DNA of 39,024 nucleotides from Clostridia bacterium (GTDB lineage Bacteria; Bacillota; Clostridia; Oscillospirales; Acutalibacteraceae): NCBI GenBank assembly GCA_017435865.1, contig JAFSEF010000002.1, positions 1 to 39,024 of the forward strand, read 5' to 3'. Shown piece by piece: positions 16,259 to 24,306 of this stretch (position 1 is its first letter; each line of letters starts with the position of its first letter). The notes under the pieces were generated by a model. It saw only the letters and a program-made list of their open reading frames with translations, ran no database searches and was not told where the DNA came from. The position numbers and the translations under genes were made by a program.

Positions 16259-16711
16259 ATGAAACAGAGCGAAAAATACATCACCAAAGACGGAACCGTC
16301 GTCAACGTCTGGCCCCTGGGTTCGGACAATGTTGTCATCGAATATGCCGGCAGACGCATGGTGCGCAACCGCAGCATCCTCAACACCCAGCTGCAAAAGG
16401 TAGATGATATCGCCCTGTCCGGTGACCGTGTCGCCCTCGAATTCCTCGATACCGGCGAAAAAGCCGAATACGAACTCGTCGAAACCTATTCCGGCTTCCG
16501 CTTCAAACGCGTCGGCGGCAACCATTACTTCAATCAGCTGCAGGAATACACCAAATCCGATGCTCAACCCTCCCGCGGCTCCATCAGCGTCGACTCCCCA
16601 CTCGGCAGATCCCTCGTCCGCAAATCCAGCGGCCAGGTCGCCGAATACAACGTCGGCGCCGACACCATGCGCGTCAGAATCCTGAACATCAACAAGAAAG
16701 CTGTAAGTTAA
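16259..16711 (+). CDS. GreA/GreB C-terminal-domain (FKBP-like) protein
   Basis: A 150-residue protein. Its C-terminal part carries the Gre-factor signature (DSPLGRSLVRKSSGQVAEYN...MRVRILNI, residues 112-145), the FKBP-like domain that docks Gre factors on RNA polymerase near the secondary channel. It lacks the ~80-residue coiled-coil finger with paired acidic residues that stimulates transcript cleavage. It is therefore not a classical GreA and may be an Rnk-like or regulatory competitor. The N-terminal half (residues 1-100) is a compact beta-rich region of unknown role. AGAGGAAA precedes the start. Codons are strikingly C-ending compared with neighbours (many CTC, GTC, ATC, TCC), and the gene ends exactly at the edge of the AT-rich island. 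Confidence 0.7.
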   Translation: MKQSEKYITKDGTVVNVWPLGSDNVVIEYAGRRMVRNRSILNTQLQKVDDIALSGDRVALEFLDTGEKAEYELVETYSGFRFKRVGGNHYFNQLQEYTKSDAQPSRGSISVDSPLGRSLVRKSSGQVAEYNVGADTMRVRILNINKKAVS

Positions 16712-16727
16712 AACCTCAGGCATAATT

Positions 16728-16793
16728 AAATCCCCTTAAAGCAGAAATTTGAAACAACAAAGAGTTTCAGTACTACTTCAAGGGGATTTTTGC
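16728..16793 (+). terminator. Intrinsic terminator after the Gre-like gene
   Basis: AAATCCCCTTAAAG (16728-16741) pairs with CTTCAAGGGGATTT (16775-16788) over 13 of 14 positions, with a T-run after it. The loop holds a smaller GAAA/TTTC stem. Confidence 0.75.
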
Positions 16794-16908
16794 TATGTCA
16801 AATCAAAAAACAAATTTTTGATTTATAATTATGCAGGTACACAAGTATATCAATCTTTTGGAAGGGCAACAAATAAAATTTACTAATAACCGATATAATT
16901 TATTCCGA

Positions 16909-17466
16909 CTAAAACAAAATGTTTTTCAGTTCTTTTTTCAGAGCTGCTATATTTTTTTTATTTTTTTTTAAATTAAGATTTAGTATTCCGCCATAAGGAA
17001 TACTAATTTTATCTTGATCATCAAATGTTATTACTAAAGTTTTTGTAAAAGACATAAGTGCAAAAAACGCTGAGAATAAAGTTGCAAAAAGCAAAAAAGA
17101 ATATGCATCTATAATAAGCCACTCACCACAAACACAGATATTAATCAAACATATCAGAAACAATAATAAAGGTAATATAACCATGCATATATCAATGAAA
17201 GAAAAAATAAACAAATACTTAACTTTAATACTCTTTATTTCATTTATTTGTTTGCTTATTTTAGATATTTTTATAGAATCTGAAAAATCAAGATAGTTTT
17301 CTTTTTTCATATTTCTAAATGGTCTTGTGAATATTTTTTCCCAAAAAAAATAAGTGCACATTATCTGATTTGAAGATAATTCAATTTCTGTACAAAGCTT
17401 TGACCGTTGATTACCAGTAAAAATATTATGATGATAATCATTTATTGTGAAATTATATGTAAACAC
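16909..17466 (-). CDS. Small AT-rich membrane protein, unknown function
   Basis: A 185-residue protein with two hydrophobic segments at roughly residues 82-112 and 117-140 (FIFSFIDICMVILPLLLFL and FLLFATLFSAFFALM), an N-terminal soluble part of about 80 residues and a lysine-rich C-terminus. It resembles PH-domain/YcxB-like membrane proteins in shape, but I cannot assign a family. The start is GTG 17466, supported by AAGGAAT about 8 nt upstream. Base composition is much more AT-rich than the chromosome to its left, and it lies in the same island as the body of the VWA gene at 17632, suggesting joint acquisition. A two-helix membrane protein next to a huge secreted protein could be an accessory or immunity partner, but that is speculation. 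Confidence 0.65.
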   Translation of the reverse strand: MFTYNFTINDYHHNIFTGNQRSKLCTEIELSSNQIMCTYFFWEKIFTRPFRNMKKENYLDFSDSIKISKISKQINEIKSIKVKYLFIFSFIDICMVILPLLLFLICLINICVCGEWLIIDAYSFLLFATLFSAFFALMSFTKTLVITFDDQDKISIPYGGILNLNLKKNKKNIAALKKELKNILF

Positions 17467-17568
17467 ATTGTATCATTCCTTACAAAATACATTTGATCTT
17501 ATATAACAGCATATATCCAAAAAGGAAAATTATATATTCAAAAAAACACATACTTTTTAAGCACAAGA

Positions 17569-17604
17569 TCCCCCGCCCAAAAACATTTGAGCGGGGATTT
17601 CTTG
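17569..17604 (-). terminator. Hairpin after the VWA gene
   Basis: On the minus strand AAATCCCCGCTC pairs with GGGCGGGGGAT across a short A/T loop. The T-tract is weak (TCTTGTG), so termination may be partial. It lies between the VWA gene and the small membrane gene, both on the minus strand. Confidence 0.55.
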
Positions 17605-17631
17605 ATAAAAACAAATTGAAATTTTTATTTT

Positions 17632-20600
17632 TTATACCTTCGTTTTACTTCTCTCAATAAGATAAAGCGTTAAAAATGCGGACATATAATTAATATTGTT
17701 TCTTATGTCTTGTTGTTTGTACACAAATGTTTTAAAAAAGGCTTCCATCAACCAAGTATTCTCCAAATTTGCATCCATCATCTGTTCCTCTGCTTCTATT
17801 CTAGCTAAAATCAAATTAATAAACTTATTTAATCCTTCGCCAGAAACAAAGTAGGGATAATTACAATTAAAGTCGTCAGCGAGCACATTTGCTGTTGTTG
17901 CAATGCAATTCAGTTTTAAACACTCCTTCGCTACACCACTTAAATTGAACAAGAAATCAATAACAGATATACCCATTTCAACAAATTTTACATAAGGAAT
18001 AAATCCAGCAATAGTATGTCCGACAGAACCTGCTGATGATGTAAGGAATTGTTTTTGATATCCTAATTCTTTGTATACTTGTTCTTTTGTAGTACACAAT
18101 TCATTTACTAATGCATTTCGCAATTCGGCAGCAACGCACTTTATGTCATCATCAGCTGAACTATTGATGATTTCCTCGTATACATATATGTTATTTGACA
18201 TGGTTGTAATTTGGCTAAAAAATCTGTCGCATTCTTCACCTATTTCTTTATAATTAAAATAACAATCCACAACACAAGAAACAACGCTTATTGCATCTAA
18301 TACTTTAGAAACTTTACCTAATTTTGTGTTTAATTTTATATCAGCATCAAAATCTGTTATTTCAACCTTGGTATTTTCCAGTTGTTGGGTAAGATCATCT
18401 ATATATTTATAGAAGTCTTCTTTTGATGCAAAACCATTATTTGAAGCTGTTTTTATAGTGTCTTCCAAAGACAAGGCTTTGTCTTTTAATGCTTTTAAAA
18501 CTTCCTGTGCATCTTTTGGAATGCCTAAAACTGCCTCTTTATAATCAACATATGCCTCAATAGCATTTTGCACCTGTTCCCCATAATCTATAGCAGTTTC
18601 TAATGCATTTGCCGATGCGTTTTCATCTTCTGCTCCTTGAATAGATTTAAAATAGTCAACAAATTGACTTTTATAGATCATGCTATGATCATAATCTGTA
18701 CCAAAAATGTGAGTACCAATCCAAATCGAACCTTTTTCTAAAGGTCCTGTAAATTTTCCATCATAAAACTCTTTGTATTTATTTGATACAAATTCTTTTT
18801 CACTTAATACAAAATCAATATGATTTTTTTCTATTTTAGTTTCAAATACTAATGGATCTGTATTTGAAACTTTAATTTCTTGGTAATCGTCCAATCCATC
18901 GAAATCTGTATTTTTTTGTGTTGGTGATGAAATAAATTCTACTGCAATTCTGTTGTTGCTTAAAGTTGTTATGATAATCTCTTCTCCATTTTTCAATCCA
19001 TCTCCGTCATAATCGTCGTTAGATTGAACTTCGTCATATGTTACAAGAGAAAAAATTCTAGAACCTGTTTTTGTTCTTAAAATACCATTCACTAGCAATT
19101 CAGTATAATAGTCACTTATTCCATCATTGTTACTATCTGTTGTATAGTCAATAGTCTCATCTTCAATTTTTTCATAAATTTCATACAAATCAGTGCTTGT
19201 TGAAGCAAAATAATATTTTCCGCCTGTGCTTGTCGCTATTTGTTCAAGAAGCTTCTGATCCACACCCGATCCAAGTCCTACAGTATATACAACAATATCA
19301 TTATCAATCGCAATTTGGGTGTACGAAGATGAATAACTTCCCTGTCCGTCGGTAAGCATTATGATATACTTGTAAACATCTGTATTTGTGTAGTCAACAT
19401 CTGTAAACTGCTTTAAAGCCAAATCCATACCACGCGACAAATCGGTTCCACCAGAACTATTAATTCTATTGATAGCATTGTTTAAAACAGTATGATCAGA
19501 AGTAAAACCAGTATATAAATTAGCATAACTATCAAAATCAACAACAGCAGCTCTATCGTTTTGTCCCAACTTCTCAACAAATTTTTTTGCAACAGCTTTG
19601 CGTAATCCATTGCTATCATTTGATGTCATACTACCAGACGAGTCAATAACAAAAACAACATCTAAACCCTTGATTGGTGAATTCTCCTGTGAAGGTGGTT
19701 TTATTTCATAATCCCAAACCTTATCAAATTCATCTTTATTTAATAAAATATATGTTGAAAAATGTTCAAGATAAGCTATTGCTTTATTTCCTACAACTTC
19801 TGTTTCTATTTCTTCAAATTCACCTGTTTTTTCATTATAATAATAAATTGTCGGATCAAAATTGGAGATATTTAACAAATCTTCATTAAACTCCATCTCC
19901 AATTTTGCTGAAATAAACTCACCATCCATTTTAAAATCATAAGCATCGCCTATATATCCAGGAATTGACGAATTAATGATTTTATTCGAAACAGTAGTAA
20001 TTTCCAATGTTTCAATGTTTTTTCGTACTGCTTCAATGTCAATTGTTACATCTATATCAGACGATTTTCCTATAACTTCTTCAGAAGATATTTCAGTTTT
20101 TATAATCTCGTTTTGATCTTCTCCGTTCAATGGATCCATGTTTCGCATATATTCGTCGTAATCATTTACACCATCTTCATCAGAGTCGATAAGTGTTGGA
20201 TTCGTTCCAATTTGAACTTCTATCCCATCTTCTAATCCTTCACAATCTGAATCTTTATAAATAGGACTTGTACCAATTTCAATTTCGTACAAGTTGTTCA
20301 GTGTGTCACCATCAAAATCTTCTTCTCCGTCTGCTATTCCATCATTATCTGTATCGATAGCATTTGGATTTGTACCCAAAATAGCAATTTCAACATAATC
20401 ACTTAGTTTATCCCCATCTGTATCCGATGTTTTTGAATCTGTATTGTTTATTTTTTCTATATAATTCAAAACACCATCAGAATCATCATCACCTTTATCA
20501 AGATTTAACTCTTCCATATTCTCTTCTGCTGAGTTGATGATACATATTTTATCAGAATACACAGCTCCATTATCATATTTTGCATAAACTGATATATTAT

Positions 20601-21420
20601 TAATTCCAACGATATATCCAATATTGTCAATTGTCCAATTCTCTTTTATTTCAATATTTTCAGTTTGAATAATATGCCCGTTAATATCTTTATTTTCATA
20701 TTTTATATTCGAAATTTTAGAAACTTCAGTTACAGTTCCAGACAATTTGCTTGTTTTTTCAGTTATGATATAAGATTTTTCATTTTCTAAATACGTTAAT
20801 TCGTTAGTATCAATAAATATTGCATAACCTTCAGCATTATCATCGTTATCATCTGCTTCTTCCCCTGTGCTTTCATAAGCAAATGCCATGGAGAGCATGC
20901 CAAGGAGCTGGCCGTTCATGTCAACATCGAGGTTGCACATGTAGGGTAAAAAGGAAGCAAAGAGCTTGCCGATGACGAGTTTGAATACGTTGAAGACGAT
21001 GCTGATGACGTTCAGGGCGGTGCCGATGCCGTCGTTGCCGTAGTTATCATAGGTCTGGTGGGCAACATAGACGGTCTTGCTGGCGGATTCACCGGGAGCA
21101 AGGTCATCAAAAGCGGTGGTCATTTTGCCGTCGGAGGTCTTCAGACCTGCACTCAGGAAATTGATCACGCGGACGTCGGTTGCGTTTTTCTTTGTGTTGT
21201 TGGTCAGCGTGATGGTGTATTCGATTTCCTCGTCCACCGTATAGCTGTCCTTGTCGGTTTCGAGCACAAGATCGAGTGCTACAAAAGCCGGGCCTTCTTC
21301 TTCCGTTTCTTTTTTATCTGTTGTGATGGTGATTGTCAGTGCCATGGCAGGTGCGACCGTGGCAAAAATCATGGAGATCACCAACAGAATGCTCAGAAAC
21401 GCTTTTCTTGCTTTCTTCAT
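17632..21420 (-). CDS. Large secreted VWA / thrombospondin-type-3 repeat protein, mosaic gene
   Basis: A 1262-residue exported protein. A signal peptide (1-27) is followed by a CARDB/DUF11-like beta domain (about 46-125, with YTITLTNNTKKNATDVRV) and a hydrophobic amphipathic stretch (134-160). TSP3-type calcium repeats (DTDNDGIADGEEDFDGD and relatives) span about 320-450. A VWA domain lies near 583-760 with MIDAS residues DSSGSM (about 592), a Thr in GGTDLSRG and Asp in LTDGQG. Two more calcium repeats and a ~350-residue helical C-terminal region complete it. Start at 21420 is set by AGGAGTT. From the start to about 20865 the DNA has host-like composition; below that it is strongly AT-rich. 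The gene therefore looks like a native secretion/beta domain fused to an acquired body. Probable surface adhesin or contact-dependent effector. No LPXTG is seen. Confidence 0.85.
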   Translation of the reverse strand: MKKARKAFLSILLVISMIFATVAPAMALTITITTDKKETEEEGPAFVALDLVLETDKDSYTVDEEIEYTITLTNNTKKNATDVRVINFLSAGLKTSDGKMTTAFDDLAPGESASKTVYVAHQTYDNYGNDGIGTALNVISIVFNVFKLVIGKLFASFLPYMCNLDVDMNGQLLGMLSMAFAYESTGEEADDNDDNAEGYAIFIDTNELTYLENEKSYIITEKTSKLSGTVTEVSKISNIKYENKDINGHIIQTENIEIKENWTIDNIGYIVGINNISVYAKYDNGAVYSDKICIINSAEENMEELNLDKGDDDSDGVLNYIEKINNTDSKTSDTDGDKLSDYVEIAILGTNPNAIDTDNDGIADGEEDFDGDTLNNLYEIEIGTSPIYKDSDCEGLEDGIEVQIGTNPTLIDSDEDGVNDYDEYMRNMDPLNGEDQNEIIKTEISSEEVIGKSSDIDVTIDIEAVRKNIETLEITTVSNKIINSSIPGYIGDAYDFKMDGEFISAKLEMEFNEDLLNISNFDPTIYYYNEKTGEFEEIETEVVGNKAIAYLEHFSTYILLNKDEFDKVWDYEIKPPSQENSPIKGLDVVFVIDSSGSMTSNDSNGLRKAVAKKFVEKLGQNDRAAVVDFDSYANLYTGFTSDHTVLNNAINRINSSGGTDLSRGMDLALKQFTDVDYTNTDVYKYIIMLTDGQGSYSSSYTQIAIDNDIVVYTVGLGSGVDQKLLEQIATSTGGKYYFASTSTDLYEIYEKIEDETIDYTTDSNNDGISDYYTELLVNGILRTKTGSRIFSLVTYDEVQSNDDYDGDGLKNGEEIIITTLSNNRIAVEFISSPTQKNTDFDGLDDYQEIKVSNTDPLVFETKIEKNHIDFVLSEKEFVSNKYKEFYDGKFTGPLEKGSIWIGTHIFGTDYDHSMIYKSQFVDYFKSIQGAEDENASANALETAIDYGEQVQNAIEAYVDYKEAVLGIPKDAQEVLKALKDKALSLEDTIKTASNNGFASKEDFYKYIDDLTQQLENTKVEITDFDADIKLNTKLGKVSKVLDAISVVSCVVDCYFNYKEIGEECDRFFSQITTMSNNIYVYEEIINSSADDDIKCVAAELRNALVNELCTTKEQVYKELGYQKQFLTSSAGSVGHTIAGFIPYVKFVEMGISVIDFLFNLSGVAKECLKLNCIATTANVLADDFNCNYPYFVSGEGLNKFINLILARIEAEEQMMDANLENTWLMEAFFKTFVYKQQDIRNNINYMSAFLTLYLIERSKTKV

Positions 21421-21476
21421 TTTTTTAACTCCTTTCAAAAATAAAAAATTCTGAAATTTCATCAGAACATATTTTT

Positions 21477-21505
21477 ATTATACGCCTGCAAATTTGACAT
21501 TTCAA
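21477..21505 (-). promoter_or_regulatory. Sigma-A promoter of the VWA gene
   Basis: On the minus strand TTGAAA (21505-21500), 17-bp spacer, TATAAT (21482-21477), 57 bp before the start codon. Confidence 0.75.
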
Positions 21506-21652
21506 GGAAATAATGCAAAAAAGTTATTGTGTTTTTATACAAATATTATTTTTCGCAATACTACATATTGCACATAAGGAAAATTATTGGCACAATTTTT
21601 GCACTTTTCTTGTATATTTCACACAAAATACTGTCTGTTTGCTATGCATAAT

Positions 21653-21720
21653 CATACCGTATGAAATACAGCACAAATTGTGAGTGAAATACGGTTCAAT
21701 TTGCTCGCATACCGTTTATG
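21653..21720. promoter_or_regulatory. Three ATACCGT sites upstream of the two-component operon
   Basis: CATACCGTATG (21653-21663), its inverse ATACGGT (21689-21695) and CATACCGTTTATG (21708-21720) lie between the divergent promoters at 21477-21505 and 21809-21837. They could be binding sites for the response regulator or another factor controlling either direction. The rest of the 21506-21808 interval is AT-rich with no gene visible. Confidence 0.3.
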
Positions 21721-21808
21721 TATACACCCGAATTTGCAAAATGTTACACATAAAAACAAAAAAAATGCAATGCGAAAGCCGGAATGTGCAGCAAAAGAAA
21801 AAGCCTGC

Positions 21809-21837
21809 TTGCACAGCGGGCTGTCTTTTGGTATACT
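21809..21837 (+). promoter_or_regulatory. Sigma-A promoter of the two-component operon
   Basis: TTGCAC (21809-21814), 17-bp spacer, TATACT (21832-21837), about 80 bp before the response-regulator start. Confidence 0.65.
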
Positions 21838-21919
21838 GTTTTTTGTATGAATCACTTGCACCTGCATTGCAGCACGTTTTGTGCCGTTTTTTGCTTGTGC
21901 TGACGAAAGAGGGGAAGAC

Positions 21920-22591
21920 ATGGCTGCATCTGTTTTGCTTGTGGAGGACGATTCTTTTTTACGGGACGGGCTTTATACCGTGCTGACCGGTGAAGGGTAT
22001 GCGGTCACGGCGGTCGGCAGCATCCGCGATGCGGATCGTGCCTTGGTGCAGCAGTCGTTTTCCCTGCTGATTCTGGACATCGGTCTGCCCGACGGCAGCG
22101 GCGTTTCGCTGTGCACAAAACTGCGTGCCCGCGGAAATGACGTACCGATTCTGTTTTTGACCGCATTTGACGATGAAATTCAGATCGTCAGCGGATTGGA
22201 TGCAGGCGGTGATGATTACATCACCAAACCGTTCCGTCTGCGTGAGTTGCTCTCCCGTGTGCGTGCCTTGCTGCGACGTGTTTCAAAAAACACGCTCGAA
22301 TCCAACGGTCTGTCGCTTGATCTGCAGAACAGAACCGTGCTCAAAGATGGTGCTCCGCTGTTGCTGACCCCGACAGAGTTTCAGATTCTGGCTGTTTTGC
22401 TGCAGAATACAGGCAAAATTGTCACACGCACCATGCTGCTTGAAAACATATGGGATGATGCAGGCAATTTCATTGACGACAACACCCTGTCTGTTCATGT
22501 CAGCCGACTGCGTGAAAAAATCGGACCTGCATATATCAGAACCGTCCGCGGTATCGGCTACCGATGGAATGAAACGGCCGCAGAGCAATAA
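21920..22591 (+). CDS. OmpR/PhoB-family response regulator
   Basis: A 223-residue transcription factor. The receiver domain (about 3-115) has D10/D11, phospho-acceptor D53 in LILDIGLPDGSG, T81 and K103 in ITKPF. The C-terminal winged-helix domain (about 127-218) has LTPTEFQIL, the recognition helix region NTLSVHVSRLREKI, and RTVRGIGYRW. GAGGGGAAG sets ATG 21920. The kinase start is 15 nt downstream of the stop, so they form one operon. Domain type resembles VanR/BceR-like regulators of envelope stress, but there is no ABC transporter beside it. Candidate targets are the adjacent 39-residue peptide gene and the VWA gene. Confidence 0.95.
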   Translation: MAASVLLVEDDSFLRDGLYTVLTGEGYAVTAVGSIRDADRALVQQSFSLLILDIGLPDGSGVSLCTKLRARGNDVPILFLTAFDDEIQIVSGLDAGGDDYITKPFRLRELLSRVRALLRRVSKNTLESNGLSLDLQNRTVLKDGAPLLLTPTEFQILAVLLQNTGKIVTRTMLLENIWDDAGNFIDDNTLSVHVSRLREKIGPAYIRTVRGIGYRWNETAAEQ

Positions 22592-22605
22592 GGGGGTGCC
22601 GTGTT

Positions 22606-23553
22606 TTGCGTGAACAAATTTTTCTGTGGATTGCAGTGCTTGCTGCAGTTGCGGCAACGATTGCCTGTGTGTGCCTTGCTGTACGGCATCAACGGGCAAA
22701 AAAGAGAATAGAAACACTGCGTAAAACCATCAACACATTTTTAAACGAAGGCGATGCCCTTGACTACAGCCTGCAGGATGACTATTTTTCACCGCTTGAA
22801 AATGATGTTGCCGACCTTGCAAAGCGTGTGATCCTCGAAAAAGAAAATGCACAGACTCTGATTCTGGAGAACAACGCTTTTCTTGCCGACATTTCACACC
22901 AGGTCAAAACACCTTTGGCAGGTTTGCGGTTATATACGGAAATGGCACAGCAAACCGCCGACGAAACCATGCAACCGTCTCTTGCAAAACAGATTGCCCT
23001 GATAGAACGGATGGAAACGCTCATTCACAATTTGCTGCGACTCGAAAAACTGCGTTCGGATGCATACAAAATGCAGTTTGCGGACGAAAAACTTGAAAAC
23101 ATCTGCGGTGAAGTGCTCGGAGAATTCAGAACACTGTATCCGCAAAAACAGTTTTCGCTCAGTGGTGCAGCCTGCCTGCGGTGCGACCGACAGTGGATGC
23201 ATGAAGCGATTGCCAATGTGATAAAGAATGCCTGCGAACACACGCTTGAGGACGGTGAAATCCGTCTGCAAATAGAAAAGAGCGACTGTGCTGTCTTCCT
23301 GCGTATTGAGGACAACGGCGGTGGTATTGCCGACACGGAATACGATCACATTTTTGATCGTTTTACCCGTTCTCCTGCAGCTATCAAGGAAGGTGCAGGC
23401 CTCGGACTTGCCATCACCCGAGCCATTGTGCAACGGCACCATGCAAGCCTGCTTGCCCGGAACACAAAAAACGGCTTGTGCATAGAGTTCTGTTTTCCGA
23501 CAGTAGAGTCTGCATTACGCAACAACTTACGGCACACTGAAGAAAAAAAATGA
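22606..23553 (+). CDS. Sensor histidine kinase with minimal sensor
   Basis: A 315-residue kinase starting at TTG 22606 with AAGGGGGTG 8 nt upstream. One membrane helix (about 5-27) is followed directly by a ~60-residue linker and the HisKA domain with H98 in FLADISHQVKTPLAGL. The ATPase domain has the N-box (N208 in VIKNACEH), D236 in EDNGGGI and GAGLGLAI (263-270). No extracellular loop exists, since only one hydrophobic segment precedes the catalytic core. Sensing must therefore come from within the membrane, from the cytoplasm or from a partner protein. It is operonic with the response regulator. The C-terminus ends in a short charged tail. Confidence 0.93.
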   Translation: MREQIFLWIAVLAAVAATIACVCLAVRHQRAKKRIETLRKTINTFLNEGDALDYSLQDDYFSPLENDVADLAKRVILEKENAQTLILENNAFLADISHQVKTPLAGLRLYTEMAQQTADETMQPSLAKQIALIERMETLIHNLLRLEKLRSDAYKMQFADEKLENICGEVLGEFRTLYPQKQFSLSGAACLRCDRQWMHEAIANVIKNACEHTLEDGEIRLQIEKSDCAVFLRIEDNGGGIADTEYDHIFDRFTRSPAAIKEGAGLGLAITRAIVQRHHASLLARNTKNGLCIEFCFPTVESALRNNLRHTEEKK

Positions 23554-23676
23554 CAAAGAATGAAATATCATATTCTGATTTATTCTTTTTTCGGTCTTTC
23601 TCTGTTTGAGTTGTATAAAAACGGTAGCCTGAATTTGTTGAGAATATGCAATATTTGTAAATAAAAAAAATTATTC

Positions 23677-23705
23677 TTGTATTTCAATTTGCAATATGTT
23701 ATGAT
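23677..23705 (+). promoter_or_regulatory. Promoter of the 39-residue peptide gene
   Basis: TTGTAT (23677-23682), 17-bp spacer, TATGAT (23700-23705), about 52 bp before the start codon. TGCAATAT occurs twice here (near 23647 and 23690), a possible regulator site. A weak AT-rich hairpin just after the kinase stop (about 23560-23590) may end the upstream transcript. Confidence 0.55.
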
Positions 23706-23757
23706 AATAGAGCAGACGTATCTGTCTGTAGATTATTAAAGTGAGGTGAAACACATA

Positions 23758-23877
23758 ATGCTCACCAATAAGGACGATTACGGCTACATCGCAGTTTTCA
23801 TCGAATACCTGAAAGAGATCATCGACATGATCGTTAAACTTTTCAACGGCATGGGCAAGAGCGATGATAATACCTGA
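23758..23877 (+). CDS. 39-residue amphipathic peptide, own transcription unit
   Basis: A short frame: ATG 23758 to TGA 23875-23877. GAGGTGA, a near-perfect anti-16S match, ends 8 nt before the start, and a very strong terminator follows at 23951. The peptide has an acidic N-terminus (MLTNKDDYGY), a 24-residue amphipathic helix (IAVFIEYLKEIIDMIVKLFN), then GMGKSDDNT. It has no Cys, no double-Gly cleavage site and no classical signal peptide. The charge/hydrophobic pattern resembles leaderless bacteriocins, phenol-soluble-modulin-like peptides or membrane-associated regulators. It sits 204 bp after a histidine kinase with almost no sensor domain, so it could be the ligand, a target or a membrane partner of that system. 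Similar amphipathic segments occur in the secreted proteins at 13659 and 17632. Function is unassigned. Confidence 0.7.
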   Translation: MLTNKDDYGYIAVFIEYLKEIIDMIVKLFNGMGKSDDNT

Positions 23878-23950
23878 TGGCAAAGTTGAAGGCGAAGGTT
23901 AATCATTCGTTTTCAAAGCATCATTTTTAATTTTTATCTGTACAGAAAAG

Positions 23951-23982
23951 CAAAGACCGCAAAAGCGGTCTTTGTTTTTTTT
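23951..23982 (+). terminator. Strong intrinsic terminator after the peptide gene
   Basis: CAAAGACCGC (23951-23960), AAAA loop, GCGGTCTTTG (23965-23974), followed by eight T residues. Confidence 0.93.
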
Positions 23983-24163
23983 GCAGGCAGAATGATCGTT
24001 CGACAAACACCAATTTATCACAACCCATCACGCAACGTGTGCAACCCTTTTTTGTTTTAAATCCTTTGCAAAAAATTTTCATCCTCATTTTCGCGTGTGT
24101 TTTTTGTTCCCCTTTCTCTCTCTTTCTTCTTTGCACATTAACAAGTGTGGTGACATAATAAAA
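23983..24163. other. Intergenic stretch with no recognisable gene
   Basis: CT-rich, T-rich sequence between the peptide terminator and the large palindrome. Short open frames here have no ribosome binding site and no protein-like composition. Confidence 0.6.
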
Positions 24164-24286
24164 CTACCACACAAAACCGAATAGGTTTCCAATAACACGT
24201 GAAGAAGCGTGTTTTTACTTTCCGGTAAAAATGCAGACTTCTTTTCGTGCATCTTTGCGTGTATTGGAAAAGGTTTTGTGTGGTAG
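24164..24286. repeat. 123-bp nested palindrome (MITE-like or structured RNA)
   Basis: Outer arms CTACCACACAAAACC (24164-24178) and GGTTTTGTGTGGTAG (24272-24286) are perfect inverses. Inner arms TTTCCAATAACACG (24186-24199) and CGTGTATTGGAAA (24258-24270) match with a 1-nt bulge. A central TTTTTAC/GTAAAAA hairpin (24212-24231) caps the structure. No gene fits inside. It could be a non-autonomous element or a long stable RNA hairpin. Confidence 0.75.
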
Positions 24287-24306
24287 CAAATCGGTCTGTA
24301 TTTTTC

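Noticed and set aside
15802-16711. Toxin-antitoxin pair (XRE plus downstream gene)
   Set aside because: The second gene is Gre-like, lies 121 bp away with its own ribosome binding site, and shows no toxin motif.
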